From positions 1 to 64,000 of the forward strand of contig CM059580.1 of assembly GCA_030386875.1 (NCBI GenBank): a DNA stretch of 64,000 bases. Reading direction: 5' to 3'. Shown one piece after another: positions 11,934 to 23,330 of the stretch (position 1 is its first letter; each line of letters begins with the position of its first letter). The stretch is from Morinoia aosen (Eukaryota > Arthropoda > Malacostraca > Amphipoda > Talitridae). A program made the position numbers and the translations under genes. Under the pieces are notes generated by a model. That model saw only the letters and a list, made by a program, of their open reading frames with translations, had not been told where the DNA came from and did no database searches.

Positions 11934-12059
11934 CTACAGAAAAAGTTGCAGACCATCTCTGAAATAAAAGCCATTTTTCAAAGATATACCCCATAATTTC
12001 GACATAATATCAACAGCGTAGAGATCTGGCGAGCAGGGGGGCCAAAGAACCGGTCCTTC
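11934..12059 (-). pseudogene. Relic of a mariner-type DDE transposase C-terminus (copy A)
   Basis: Read from 12056 down to a TAG at 11934-11936, the minus strand gives GPVLWPPCSPDL followed by YAVDIMSKLWGISLK. This fits the WPPRSPDL..DFFLWG..K signature of Tc1/mariner-superfamily transposases, whose third catalytic acidic residue lies in this block; an Asp is retained at the matching place. Only about 40 codons remain, with no upstream catalytic domain and no terminal repeats seen, so this is a dead fragment. The equivalent in copy B is 45003-45125. Confidence 0.7.
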
Positions 12060-12293
12060 ACCACACATACTACAAAGTCGATTTTTACACATATGTATTT
12101 TGGTTATTGATGATTATGAAACGCTTTAGTTTCTATTGATGAAACCATCAATACGATGTCTAACTGGCACATTTGTTGATGATTAATTAATGCTAACATT
12201 CGATGTGCGTCAAAGGATACATAGATCAATTGAGGCTTTGACTCTATTGATGGGTTAATTGAGGTATGAAAAGGGAGAATAGACGCGTCACAC
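12060..12293. other. Spacer beside the transposase relic (copy A)
   Basis: AT-rich, with recurring TTGATG/CATCAA words (ATTGATGATTATG, TCTATTGATGAAACC, TTGTTGATGATTAATT). It may belong to the decayed transposon, but no ends are recognisable. Confidence 0.35.
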
Positions 12294-14577
12294 ATACACC
12301 ACCTGCACCACACACACACCACCTGCACCACACACACACACCACCTGCACCTCACACACACCACCTGCACCACACACACACCACCTGCACCACACACACA
12401 CACCACCTGCACCACACACACACCACCTGCACCACACACACACACCACCTGCACCACACACACACCACCTGCACCACATACACACCACCTGCACCACACA
12501 CACACACCACCTGCACCTCACACACACACCACCTGCACCACACACTTACCACCTGCACCACACACACACACCACCTGCACCACACACACACACCACCTGC
12601 ACCACACACACACACCACCTGCACCACACACTTACCACCTGCACCACACACACACACCACCTGCACCACACACACACACCACCTGCACCACACACACACA
12701 CACCACCTGCACCACACACACACACACCACCTGCACCACACACACACACACCACCTGCACCACACACACACACCACCTGCACCACACACTTACCACCTGC
12801 ACCACACACACACACCACCTGCACCACACACACACACCACCTGCACCACACACACACACCACCTGCACCACACACCACCTGCACCACACACCCACACTAC
12901 CTGCACCACACTCACCACCTGCACCACACACACCACCTGCACCACACACACACACCACCTGCACCACACACACACACACCTCCCGCACCACACACACACA
13001 CCACCTGCACCACACACACACACCACCTGCACCACACACACACACCACCTGCACCACACACTTACCACCTGCACCACACACACACACCACCTGCACCACA
13101 CACACACACCACCTGCACCACACACTTACCACCTGCACCACACACACACACAACCTGCACCACACACACACACCACCTGCACCACACACGCACCACCTGC
13201 ACCACACACACACACCACCTGCACCACACACACACACCACCTGCACCACACACACACACACCACCTGCACCACACACACACTATCTGCACCACACACACA
13301 CCACCTGCACCACACACGCACCACCTGCACCACACACGCACCACCTGCACCACACACACACACCACCTGCACCACACACGCACCACCTGCACCACACACG
13401 CACCACCTGCACCACACACGCACCACCTGCACCACACACACACACCACCTGCAACACACACACCACCTGCACCACACACACACCATCTGCACCACACACA
13501 CACACCACCTGCACCACACACACACCACCTGCACCACACACACACCACCTGCACCACACACACCACCTGCACCACACACACACACACCACCTGCACCACA
13601 CACACCACCTGCACCACACACACACACCACCTGCACCACACACACACACCACCTGCACCACACACACCACCTGCACCACACACACACAGACCACCTGCAC
13701 CACATACACCACCTGCACCACACACACACCACCTGCACCACACACACACCACCTGCACCACACACACACACCACCTGCACCACACACACCACCTGCACCA
13801 CACACACACACCACCTGCACCACACACACACACCACCTGCACCACATACACCACCTGCACCACACACACACCACCTGCACCACACACACACCACCTGCAC
13901 CACACAAACACCACCTGCACCACACACACCACCTGCACCACACACACACCACCTGCACCACACACACACACCACCTGCACCACACACCACCTGCACCACA
14001 CACCCACACCACCTGCACCACACTCACCACCTGCACCACACACACCACCTGCACCACACACACACACCTCCCGCACCACACACACACACCACCTGCACCA
14101 CACACACACACCACCTGCACCACACACACACCACCTGCACCACACACACACCACCTGCACCACACACACACCACCTGCACCACACACACACCACCTGCAC
14201 CACACACACACCACCTGCACCACACACACACCACCTGCACCACACACACACACCACCTGCACCACACACACACCACCTGCACCACACACACACACACCAC
14301 CTGCACCACACACACACCACCTGCACCACACACACACCACCTGCACCACACACACACACCACCTGCACCACACACACACACCACCTGCACCACACACACA
14401 CACCACCTGCACCACACACACACCACCTGCACCACACACACACACCACCTGCACCACACACACACCACATGCACCACACACACACATCACCTGCACCACA
14501 CACACACACCACCTGCACCACACACACAACACCTGCACCACACACACACCACCTGCACCACACACACACACACACAA
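12294..14577. repeat. CA-rich minisatellite with CACCTG E-box per unit (copy A)
   Basis: The unit is built on CACCACCTGCACCACACACA and varies from about 16 to 24 bp through the length of its CA run. Essentially every unit contains CACCTG (complement CAGGTG), an E-box of the class bound by Snail/Zeb and some bHLH proteins. Rare variants are GCACCACC, CTTACC, CTCACC and CCTCCCGC. Both strands are open through it: ORFs of 789 codons (plus) and 483 codons (minus) are Thr-His-Pro or Cys-Val-Trp repeats, not genes. Confidence 0.95.
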
Positions 14578-14861
14578 TTCATCAACAAAATTTAGAGATC
14601 AGAAAACAATGCAAATAACTTACAAGCAATCTTAGGAATTTATTTTGATATCATGAATGGGTAACATTTTTTTGATAAATAATATTGCGTACATCGGATA
14701 TGGGTATGAGTTATATTTGAGAATATAAGTAGGGTTTCTGAAAATTATCTTGCTATTCAACATTGAGTATATTGTTTATTGTTACATTTTAATTTATTTT
14801 TGTGTCGATTTTATATATATTGAGCATATTGTCATAATATTCGTGCAATATATATTGTATA

Positions 14862-14955
<94 letters not shown>

Positions 14956-15054
14956 CAGAAGTATACATATATCCAATATATATTTTTGCAATATACGTAT
15001 TGTATTTTTCACACAGATACCAGCGTAATATCATTGTTGGTTTACATAGCGGCA
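14578..15054. other. AT-rich spacer with long (TA)n microsatellite (copy A)
   Basis: Spacer with an uninterrupted TA dinucleotide tract at about 14866-14953. The same tract is only about 26 bp long in copy B (46808-46834). No gene is seen. Confidence 0.8.
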
Positions 15055-15887
15055 ATGTGCGGTAATATTACAGAGGTAACATGTACGTTAATATTACAGT
15101 GGTAACATGTACGTTAATATTACAGTGGTAACATGTACGTTAATATTACAGTGGTAACATGTACGTTAATATTACAGTGGTAACATGTACGTTAATATTA
15201 CAGTGATAACATGTACGTTAATATTACAGTGGTAACATGTACGTTAATATTACAGAGGTAACATGGACGTTAATATTACAGTGATAACATGTACGTTAAT
15301 ATTACAGTGGTAACATGTACGTTAATATTACAGTGGTAACATGTACGTTAATATTACAGTGGTAACATGTACGTTAATATTACAGTGGTAACATGTACGT
15401 TAATATTACAGTGATAACATGTACGTTAATATTACAGTGATAACATGTACGTTAATATTACAGAGGTAACATGTACGTTAATATTACAGTGATAACATGT
15501 ACGTTAATATTACAGTGGTAACATGTACGTTAATATTACAGTGGTAACATGGACGTTAATATTACAGTGGTAACATGTACGTTAATATTACAGTGGTAAC
15601 ATGTACGTTAATATTACAGTGGTAACATGTACGTTAATATTACAGAGGTAACATGTACGTTAATATTACAGTGGTAACATGTACGTTAATATTACAGTGG
15701 TAACATGTACGTTAATATTACAGTGGTAACATGTACGTTAATATTACAGTGGTAACATGTACGGTAATATTACAGTGGTAACATGTACGTTAATATTACA
15801 GTGGTAACATGTACGGTAATATTACAGTGGTAACATGTACGTTAATATTACAGTGGTAACATGTACGTTAATATTACAGTGGTAACC
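15055..15887. repeat. 26-bp minisatellite containing TAATATTAC (copy A)
   Basis: About 32 units of 26 bp, core ACGTTAATATTACAGTG followed by GTAACATGT. Variants are GTGATAACA, GAGGTAACA, ATGGACG and ACGGTAAT. Each unit contains the nonamer TAATATTAC, and the 6-bp palindrome ACATGT lies in every unit, so neighbouring ACATGT copies can pair and place the nonamer in the loop. Confidence 0.94.
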
Positions 15888-16309
15888 AATAACATTTGGT
15901 AGTGCGTACAAAATATGGAAATCAGTTAAATAACATTAAAAAACAAACGTTAAAAGTGAGTGACTTTAAAGTATATAAACTGAAACATTACCAAAAAATA
16001 AAGATAATGAAATGAAAAAAAAATAATTTTAAAAATAATTATTAAATAAATAACACGTCGGGACAAGTAATTAAAATTAGAAAATTCGGGGCGAAAAACA
16101 AGTCCACGGCATTTTTACATGACTAAAAAAACCGAGGTAATCAATATTGGTGATAAAAATATAGCTTTTCCTGCAACATCAGAGCGGCCATCGTCCTCTA
16201 ATCTAACATTAATTAATTATGAATGTTAAGAACATATACATTGTATTTTTACTGTGACATATAATGCATCGAAATTCGTTAATAAAACGCTAATGTTCGA
16301 ACTTTTTCA
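15888..16309. other. Spacer, nothing recognised (copy A)
   Basis: AT-rich single-copy-like sequence, highly similar to 47404-47829. It has no open frame of note and no RNA-gene signature. Confidence 0.5.
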
Positions 16310-16480
16310 GTAAACTTAATTAACTAAGTAAACTTAATTAGCTATGTAAACATAATTAACTATGTAAAATCATTTAACTAAGTATATTTAATTAGCTACA
16401 CAAACTCAATTAACTAAGTAAACTTAATTAACTAAGCAAACTTAATTAACTAAGTAAACTTAATTAACTGCATCGAAGAA
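16310..16480. repeat. Degenerate 18-bp repeat TTAATTAACTAAGTAAAC (copy A)
   Basis: About nine imperfect units in which TTAATTAACTAAGTAAAC alternates with forms carrying TTAGCTATGTAAAC or TTAGCTACACAAAC. The unit includes the palindrome TTAATTAA. The copy B array at 47830-48030 is slightly longer. Confidence 0.85.
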
Positions 16481-16520
16481 TTAATGTTAATTAGACAGCT
16501 GGTCTGTGCTGTTTTTTAAT

Positions 16521-16928
16521 TGCCGGGTGATGTGATGGGGCAAATTGCCAGGTGATGTGATGGGGCAAATTGCCAGGTGATGTGATGGGGCAAATTGCCG
16601 GGTGATGTGATGGGGCAAATTGCCGGGTGATGCGATGGGGCAAATTGCCAGGTGATGTGATGGGGCAAATTGCCAGGTGATGTGATGGGGCAAATTGCCA
16701 GGTGATGTGATGGGGCAAATTGCCGGGTGATGTGATGGGGCAAATTGCCGGGTGATGTGATGGGGCAAATGGCCGGGTGATGTGTTGGGGCAAATTGCCG
16801 GGTGATGTGATGGGGCAAATGCCCGGGTGATGTGTTGGGGCAAATTGCCGGGTGATGTGATGGGGCAAATTGCCGGGTGATGTGATGGGGCAAATTGCCG
16901 GGTGATGCGATGGGGAAAATTGCCGGAT
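16521..16928. repeat. 25-bp minisatellite, core GCCGGGTGATGTGATGGGG (copy A)
   Basis: About 16 units of 25 bp. The unit continues CAAATT. Variants are GCCAGG, GATGCGATG, GTGTTGGGG and CAAATGG. On the minus strand all three frames are open, giving His-Pro-Ile-Cys-rich ORFs of 125-170 codons that are repeat translations. The last units decay into GCCGGATGAAGAGATAAGG. Confidence 0.93.
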
Positions 16929-17365
16929 GAAGAGATAAGGTAAATGTATATTGCTAGACGAAGTGATGGGACCAATAGAGAAATGAAGAGATTGGGCAAA
17001 TCAGCGGATAAAGTGATGGAGTAAATAAAAGATCAAAGCCCATTGAAGTTCCTACAACCGATAGCTTCAAATCTTAAATCACGACCTGATCTGAGTAAAC
17101 ATACGTCAGATTGAATGCCAGCGTGTGTTTGTGTGTTGTGTGTGTAAGTTGTGTGTGTATGCGGGTGTTTCGTGTACATGGGAACAGTTTTGCTGGCTTT
17201 CATATATGTTTAATTTTGTATAAAAACTGTACTCTAAAGCCCCCGTTTTACTTAAAGAAGAACTTGTACCGAAATGGTGATATTTAAATCCTGGTTTTCA
17301 TTTCCGTAGATTTGTTAACAGACTCCTCCATTTTTTAAGATTCTGGCTCTCTCTCTGCGTATTCT
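16929..17365. other. Spacer with GT-rich patch (copy A)
   Basis: Single-copy-like AT-rich sequence apart from a TGTGTGT-rich patch at about 17105-17175. No gene is recognised. Confidence 0.45.
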
Positions 17366-17470
17366 TACAAATGTCAACAACTGTCAACAAATGTCAACTA
17401 TGTCAAGCAGTGTGTCAAGATTCTTAACAACTAATGTGTCAATAAATGTCAACATATGTCAACAAAGGCG
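17366..17470. repeat. Degenerate 9-bp repeat TGTCAACAA (copy A)
   Basis: TGTCAACAA, TGTCAACTA, TGTCAAGCA and TGTCAATAA recur in close succession. The copy B equivalent is about 48976-49085. Short and old. Confidence 0.75.
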
Positions 17471-17785
17471 TCAGGCGTCAACAAATATGCGTCTCTCTAC
17501 ACAACAAAACAAATTCTATAAACATATTGACTGCGTCAAGAACAACTAAAGTTCAACATTCAACTCCAACACAAAGTCAACTGCAGCGCGCGATGTTGAA
17601 AATATCAAACATAAGCGGATCGTGCCTTCATTTAGCTTTGATTAAGTATTTATGGAAATTGTGTTTGTGACTACTGGTCGGTCAGCGGCCTTGTGAAAAT
17701 TACCTCTGTGTACCACCGGTGGCCCACGTCTCAAAGTAGTAAGATGGCTTTTTTAATTTAAAAATATCGTCCTGGTATTCCAACG
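17471..17785. other. Spacer, nothing recognised (copy A)
   Basis: Single-copy-like sequence. The 74-codon plus ORF at 17446-17670 starts inside the TGTCAACAA repeat and has no recognisable features; its frame is not kept in copy B. Confidence 0.4.
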
Positions 17786-18130
17786 CATTTGTTAGAACTG
17801 AGTAACTGTAATACTGGTAGTGAAAGCCATGAAATTTTCGTTAATTTAAGCAAGTTAAACCACAGGTAGTGCAAACTGTGAACTTTTTCGGTTATGTTGA
17901 AAACTTCAATACGGATCTCAAAATCCGTGCTTTTCGTTTATTTTAGAGACTTCAATACTAGTTATAAAACCCGTGGAGTCTTTCGTTAATTTGACTAACT
18001 TAAATACTGGTACTGAAAACGTAGATTTTTTGTCTATTTTAGATAATTAAATGCTGGTTGTAAAACCCGTGGAGTTTTTCGCTAATTTTAGATTCATGAA
18101 CTCCGGTGACAAAATCCGAAGACTTTTTTA
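17786..18130. repeat. Ancient degenerate repeat of about 57 bp (copy A)
   Basis: Roughly six diverged units share the order TTCGTTAATTT, then AACTT or GACTT, then AATACTGGT or AATACTAGT, then AAACCCGTGGAG or AAATCCGTG. Unit spacing drifts around 55-60 bp. The same set is found at 49401-49740 in copy B with little length change, unlike the young arrays. Confidence 0.7.
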
Positions 18131-18334
18131 GACGAAAGCCACATCACAGTCGGATGAACATTCATACAATTTCTACACATTAATGAAATGTTAACATGAA
18201 ACAGAGGGCAGACAGGCAGGTTGTTTACCCTCATATTTGCGAGGGTAACCGTCTGCCGGAAGCTACCGTCTCAGAGGGTACAAGTTCAGTCATCAAGCTA
18301 TGAAAAACTGACAGATTTTTGGGCCACGAAAGTT
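18131..18334. other. Spacer with perfect 8-bp hairpin (copy A)
   Basis: TTACCCTC (18225-18232), an 8-nt loop, then GAGGGTAA (18241-18248) form a perfect inverted repeat, conserved in copy B at 49833-49856. ACCGTCT is repeated just downstream. No gene is associated. Confidence 0.6.
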
Positions 18335-19247
18335 GTGGTGATCGATGGTGAGTTGTGTGGTGATTGGTGGTGACTTGTGTGGTGATTGATGGTGAGTTGT
18401 GTGGTGATCGATGGTGACTTGTGTGGTGATTGGTGGTGACTTGTGTGGTGATTGATGGTGAGTTGTGTGGTGATTGGTGGTGACTTGTGTGGTGATTGAT
18501 GGTGAGTTGTGTGGTGATCGATGGTGAGTTGTGTGGTGATTGGTGGTGACTTGTGTGGTGATTGATGGTGAGTTGTGTGAAGATTGATGGTGAGTTGTGT
18601 GGTGATTGATGGTGTGTTGTGTGGTGATTGGTGGTGAGTTGTGTGGTGATTGGTGGTGAGTTGTGTGGGGATTGGTGGTGACTTGTGTGGTGATTGATGG
18701 GGAGTTGTGTGAAGATTGATGGTGAGTTGTGTGGTGATTGATGGTGTGTTGTGTGGTGATTGATGGGGACTTGTGTGGTGATTGGTGGTGAGTTGTGTGG
18801 TGATTGATGGTGTGTTGTGTGGTGGTTGATGGTGAGTTGTGTGGTGATTGGTGGTGAGTTGTGTGGTGATTGATGGTGAGTTGTGTGGTGGTTGATGGTG
18901 AGTTGTGTGGTGATTGGTGGTGAGTTGTGTGGTGATTGGTGGTGAGTTGTGTGGTGGTTGATGGTGTGTTGTGTGGTGATTGATGGGGACTTGTGTGGTG
19001 ATTGATGGTGAGTTGTGTGGTGGTTGATGGTGAGTTGTGTGGTGATTGGTGGTGAGTTGTGTGGTGATTGGTGGTGAGTTGTGTCGTGATTGGTGGTGAG
19101 TTGTGTGGTGATTGATGGTGAGTTGTGTGGTGATTGGTGGTGAGTTGTGTGGTGATTGGTGGTGAGTTGTGTGGTGATTGGTGGTGTGTTGTGTGGTGAT
19201 TGGTGGTGAGTTGTGTGGTGATTGATGGTGAGTTGTGTGGTGATTGA
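18335..19247. repeat. 22-bp minisatellite, core GGTGATTGATGGTGAGTTG (copy A)
   Basis: About 41 units of 22 bp with alternating states at three sites (GATGG/GGTGG, GAGTT/GACTT/GTGTT, GGTGATTG/GGTGGTTG/GAAGATTG). Their combinations form longer blocks that recur within the array. GT-rich plus strand. Confidence 0.94.
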
Positions 19248-19370
19248 ATAATTAATTATTTAATCACCCATATTTAAATCAACTACTTGCACCTAGAAAT
19301 TCATTTTATAGGCAAGACTCGAATTAGAGATTATTTCAGTCAAATTAATATTAAATATCTAATTCATATT
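19248..19370. other. Short spacer (copy A)
   Basis: AT-rich junction between the 22-bp and 16-bp arrays. It supplies the ATG of the 479-codon artefactual ORF that runs through the next array. Confidence 0.5.
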
Positions 19371-20596
19371 GCACTACCCTCATGCTGCACACTACCCTCA
19401 TGCTGCACTACCCTCACACTGCACTACCCTCACACTGCACCACCCTCACACTGCACTACCCTCACACTGCACTACCCTCACACTGCACTACCCTCATGCT
19501 GCACACTACCCTCACGCTGCACTACCCTCACACTGCACTACCCTCATGCTGCACTACCCTCACACTGCACTACCCTCATGCTGCACTACCCTCACGCTGC
19601 ACTACCCTCACACTGCACTACCCTCACACTGCACTACCCTCACACTGCACTACCCTCACACTGCACTACCCTCATGCTGCACACTACCCTCACGCTGCAC
19701 TACCCTCACACTGCACTACCCTCACGCTGCACTACCCTCATGCTGCACACTACCCTCACGCTGCACTACCCTCACACTGCACTACCCTCACGCTGCACTA
19801 CCCTCACACTGCACTACCCTCATACTGCACTACCCTCACGCTGCACTACCCTCAGGCTGCACTACCCTCACACTGCACTACCCTCATGCTGCACTACCCT
19901 CACACTGCACTACCCTCATGCTGCACACTACCCTCACACTGCACTACCTTCACACTGCACTACCCTCACGCTGCACTACCCTCACACTGCACTACCCTCA
20001 CACTGCACTACCCTCATGCTGCACACTACCCTCACGCTGCACTACCCTCACACTGCACTACCCTCACGCTGCACTACCCTCACACTGCACTACCCTCATA
20101 CTGCACTACCCTCACGCTGCACTACCCTCACGCTGCACTACCCTCACACTGCACTACCCTCATACTGCACTACCCTCACGCTGCACTACCCTCACGCTGC
20201 ACTACCCTCACACTGCACTACCCTCATGCTGCACACTACCCTCACGCTGCACTACCCTCACACTGCACTACCCTCACGCTGCACTACCCTCACACTGCAC
20301 TACCCTCATACTGCACTACCCTCACGCTGCACTACCCTCACACTGCACTACCCTCATACTGCACTACCCTCACACTGCACTACCCTCACGCTGCACTACC
20401 CTCACACTGCACTACCCTCATGCTGCACACTACCCTCACGCTGCACTACCCTCACACTGCACTACCCTCACACTGCACTACCCTCACACCGCACTACCCT
20501 CACACCGCACTACCCTTACACCGCACTACCCTCACACCGCACTACCCTCACACCGCACTACCTTCACACTACACTACCCTCACACTGCACTCTACC
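19371..20596. repeat. 16-bp minisatellite CTGCACTACCCTCACA (copy A)
   Basis: About 76 units of 16 bp. Site variants are CACA, CACG, CATG and CATA before CTGCAC, plus a CTGCACACTACCC form with two extra bases. The right end is a run of units with CACCGCAC. All three plus frames are open (410-479 codons) with a 16-residue peptide period; these are artefacts. A mixed pattern of variant units is shared with copy B, which is about 240 bp shorter. Confidence 0.95.
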
Positions 20597-21460
20597 CTCA
20601 CATCTCTTCTTTAAATCAACACAAGCGACGGCTTCCTTCCCCACGCCAGTTTCCCCTCACTCGGAACAAGAAATTCCCCGTTTTGCCCAGCTCCTTGCGC
20701 TAGGGAAATCCAAGCTTCAGGATTAGCTTGGTCTGCTCAGCACCACCACCATTATGCTGTAAAGTTGACCTCCTCATACACAAATTTCAGGTACGTCCGC
20801 TAAAGGCGCTACGGCAGCCGCGCACCTACACACCTTCAATCGACGGCGGCCAGAGCGCCACTGACTGACGTACGACGCCGCGCGGTGTTGCCAGATCCCA
20901 GTCCCGGAAATTTCTGTATATTTTCCCTCAAAATTTCTTGAGTTTTTTCATTTGTTTTTTTCGGTGATGAAAGTGGAGTTGGTTCGTTGAATATGTTGGT
21001 GTTTTTATTCATTTGTGGAAAGTGTGGTTCATGTGACTGTTTTGACGTAGGATACAGCTGAATTTGTGTTTTTTCTGTTTTGTTTTAAACGTTTACAAAT
21101 GTACGTAGTTTTATGCACGAACAAAAAACAAAATCAAACTAAATAAAAAATCATTTTTGCGGTTTTTGGAAGCGAACAAAGGAGGAATGCAAAAATGCAC
21201 TGAACACAGCAATACCATTAGTCATTTTTTCAAGATGGCAGGCAACGTAGAGGAACATCTCCTTTAAATTGGTGAAATATCTGGAAAAGTAGCGGAACCT
21301 TCAGACATTTGGCAACACTTCGGGGAGGATTTTGGAGGCGATGGCAACACCGCCAGCGTAAGGGAGATGCCAGATGATCTCCCGCACACATGTGCGTGCG
21401 CTGCACACGTACACGTGTACACAGGACTCAAAACTTCCAGTGTACGTCAGAAGGGGATAC
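20597..21460. other. GC-richer single-copy segment with a CpG-rich patch (copy A)
   Basis: 20795-20910 is unusually CpG-rich for this window (GCGCTACGGCAGCCGCGCAC, GACGTACGACGCCGCGCGG) and is followed by GTTGCCAGAT. A second patch at 21300-21440 has TTGGCAACAC, CGATGGCAACACC and a palindromic ACACGTACACGTGTAC tract. Promoter or enhancer activity is possible but there is no transcript evidence, TATA box or downstream ORF. The region is conserved in copy B (51833-52695) with a few substitutions. Confidence 0.35.
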
Positions 21461-21592
21461 TGGCGGGGTAGAGAAGAGGGGGGGAGAGGGGAGCAATGAG
21501 GGGAAGGGGAAGCAATGAGGGAAAGGGGAAGCAATAAGGGGAGGGGGGAGCAATGGGGGGAGGGGGGAGCAATGGGGGGAAGGAGGAATCTT
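21461..21592. repeat. GA-rich minisatellite GGGGAGGGGGGAGCAATG (copy A)
   Basis: About six or seven units of roughly 18-20 bp, alternating GGGGGGAGCAATG with GGGAAAGGGGAAGCAATG. Copy B (52696-52932) has roughly twice as many. Confidence 0.88.
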
Positions 21593-22430
21593 CAACAAGA
21601 AGGGTCATTCATGACCAAGCATTGCAGAGTGTTGACAGAAAACGGGCTCGTTAATATTTGACTGTACATCATGTACACGTGTGAGTGTACATGCGTGTGT
21701 ACATGTACATGCGTGGAATGTGTGTTAGCGTACATGCATGCACCTCGCTCAAGTTAAGCTCAAGTCAAAGCTATGAATTAGAAAAACGCTGTTTGAAAAA
21801 AAGGGGAAACTTGAAATTTGAAAAATCAAGTTGCATTTCGATGGAAAAGTCTACGGTGATTACAACCAGCATTTAAGTATCCATCCAGCTTTTATTTTAG
21901 ATCGAGTATGAATAATAATATAATACTAAATATTAATATTAACAAAATTATAATAATAAAATAAAAAATAATAATAATAATACCAATATTATATAACGTT
22001 TTTGAATATATAGTATATATCGTGCGAAGAATAATTCATTTATTAATAATTATAAAGTAATTATGACACCATTCATGTATCTCTCATTGTAATTCATACA
22101 TCATGTAAAATTGATTCTCTTATGAATAATATTAAAAGAATTCCTTATATATTACAAACTAGATTGGGGTTATGTAAGCATTAAAATTTTTGGACTGAAA
22201 TACAGAAAAAAAAATAAAAAAAAACTTACATACAAAACAAGTGTATTAAGATATTTCGAAACATGTTATTGACAAAATAACCTTTCTGTATGCCATGAAA
22301 CTTCCTATCGCATATAACCAGAATATATTACCAAGTGCTATATATATACAGCATGGGAGAAAGTACTCCTTGGTATGTATTGTAGCCGTACATATATTCC
22401 TTTTTTATCCGTAGGTTGTGTTTGGTGGTC
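21593..22430. other. AT-rich spacer (copy A)
   Basis: Starts with a TGTACATG-rich stretch (21660-21740), then AT-rich sequence with AATAAT tracts (21905-21990). The 63-codon ORF at 21685-21876 has no recognisable features. No gene is called. Confidence 0.5.
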
Positions 22431-23272
22431 GTACCACACACACAACACACACACAACACACACACAACACACACACACATCACACACAACACACAACACA
22501 CACAACACACACAACACACACAACACACACATCACACACAACACACAACACACACAACACACACATCACACACAACACACACAACACACACACACATCAC
22601 ACACAACACACAACACACACAACACACACAACACACACAACACACACACAACACACACACACATCACACACAACACACAACACACACAACACACACAACA
22701 CACACACACATCACACACAACACACAACACACACAACACACACAACACACACAACACACACAACACACACACACACATCACACACAACACACAACACACA
22801 CAACACACAACACACACAACACACACAACACACACAACACACACAACACACACAACACACACAACACACACAACACACACATCACACACAACACACAACA
22901 CACACAACACACACATCACACACAACACACAACACACACAACACACACAACACACAACACACACACACATCACACACAACACACACAACACACAACACAC
23001 ACAACACACACACACATCACACACAACACACAACACACCCAACACACACAACACACACAACACACACACACATCACACACAACACACAACACACACAACA
23101 CACGCACACACAACACACGCACACACAACACACGCACAACACACGCACACACAACACACACACAACACACACACACAACACACACACAACACACACACAA
23201 CACACACACAACACACACACCCAACACACACACAATACACACACACAACACACACACACATACACACACAGC
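22431..23272. repeat. Compound ACACAAC microsatellite (copy A)
   Basis: Irregular alternation of ACACACAAC, ACACAAC and ACACATC over about 840 bp, with a run of ACACGCAC forms near 23100-23150. Copy B is only about 300 bp long (53779-54076). His-Thr-Asn and Cys-Val ORFs through it are artefacts. Confidence 0.95.
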
Positions 23273-23330
23273 CAGTTGACGTCAAAGGTAACACTTATCA
23301 CACCCGCCCCAGGTGGTATGGGTATTAATA

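Noticed and set aside
12266..14635. 789-codon plus-strand His/Thr/Pro ORF and 400-483-codon minus Cys/Val ORFs
   Set aside because: CACCTG array read on both strands. The composition, not selection, keeps the frames open.
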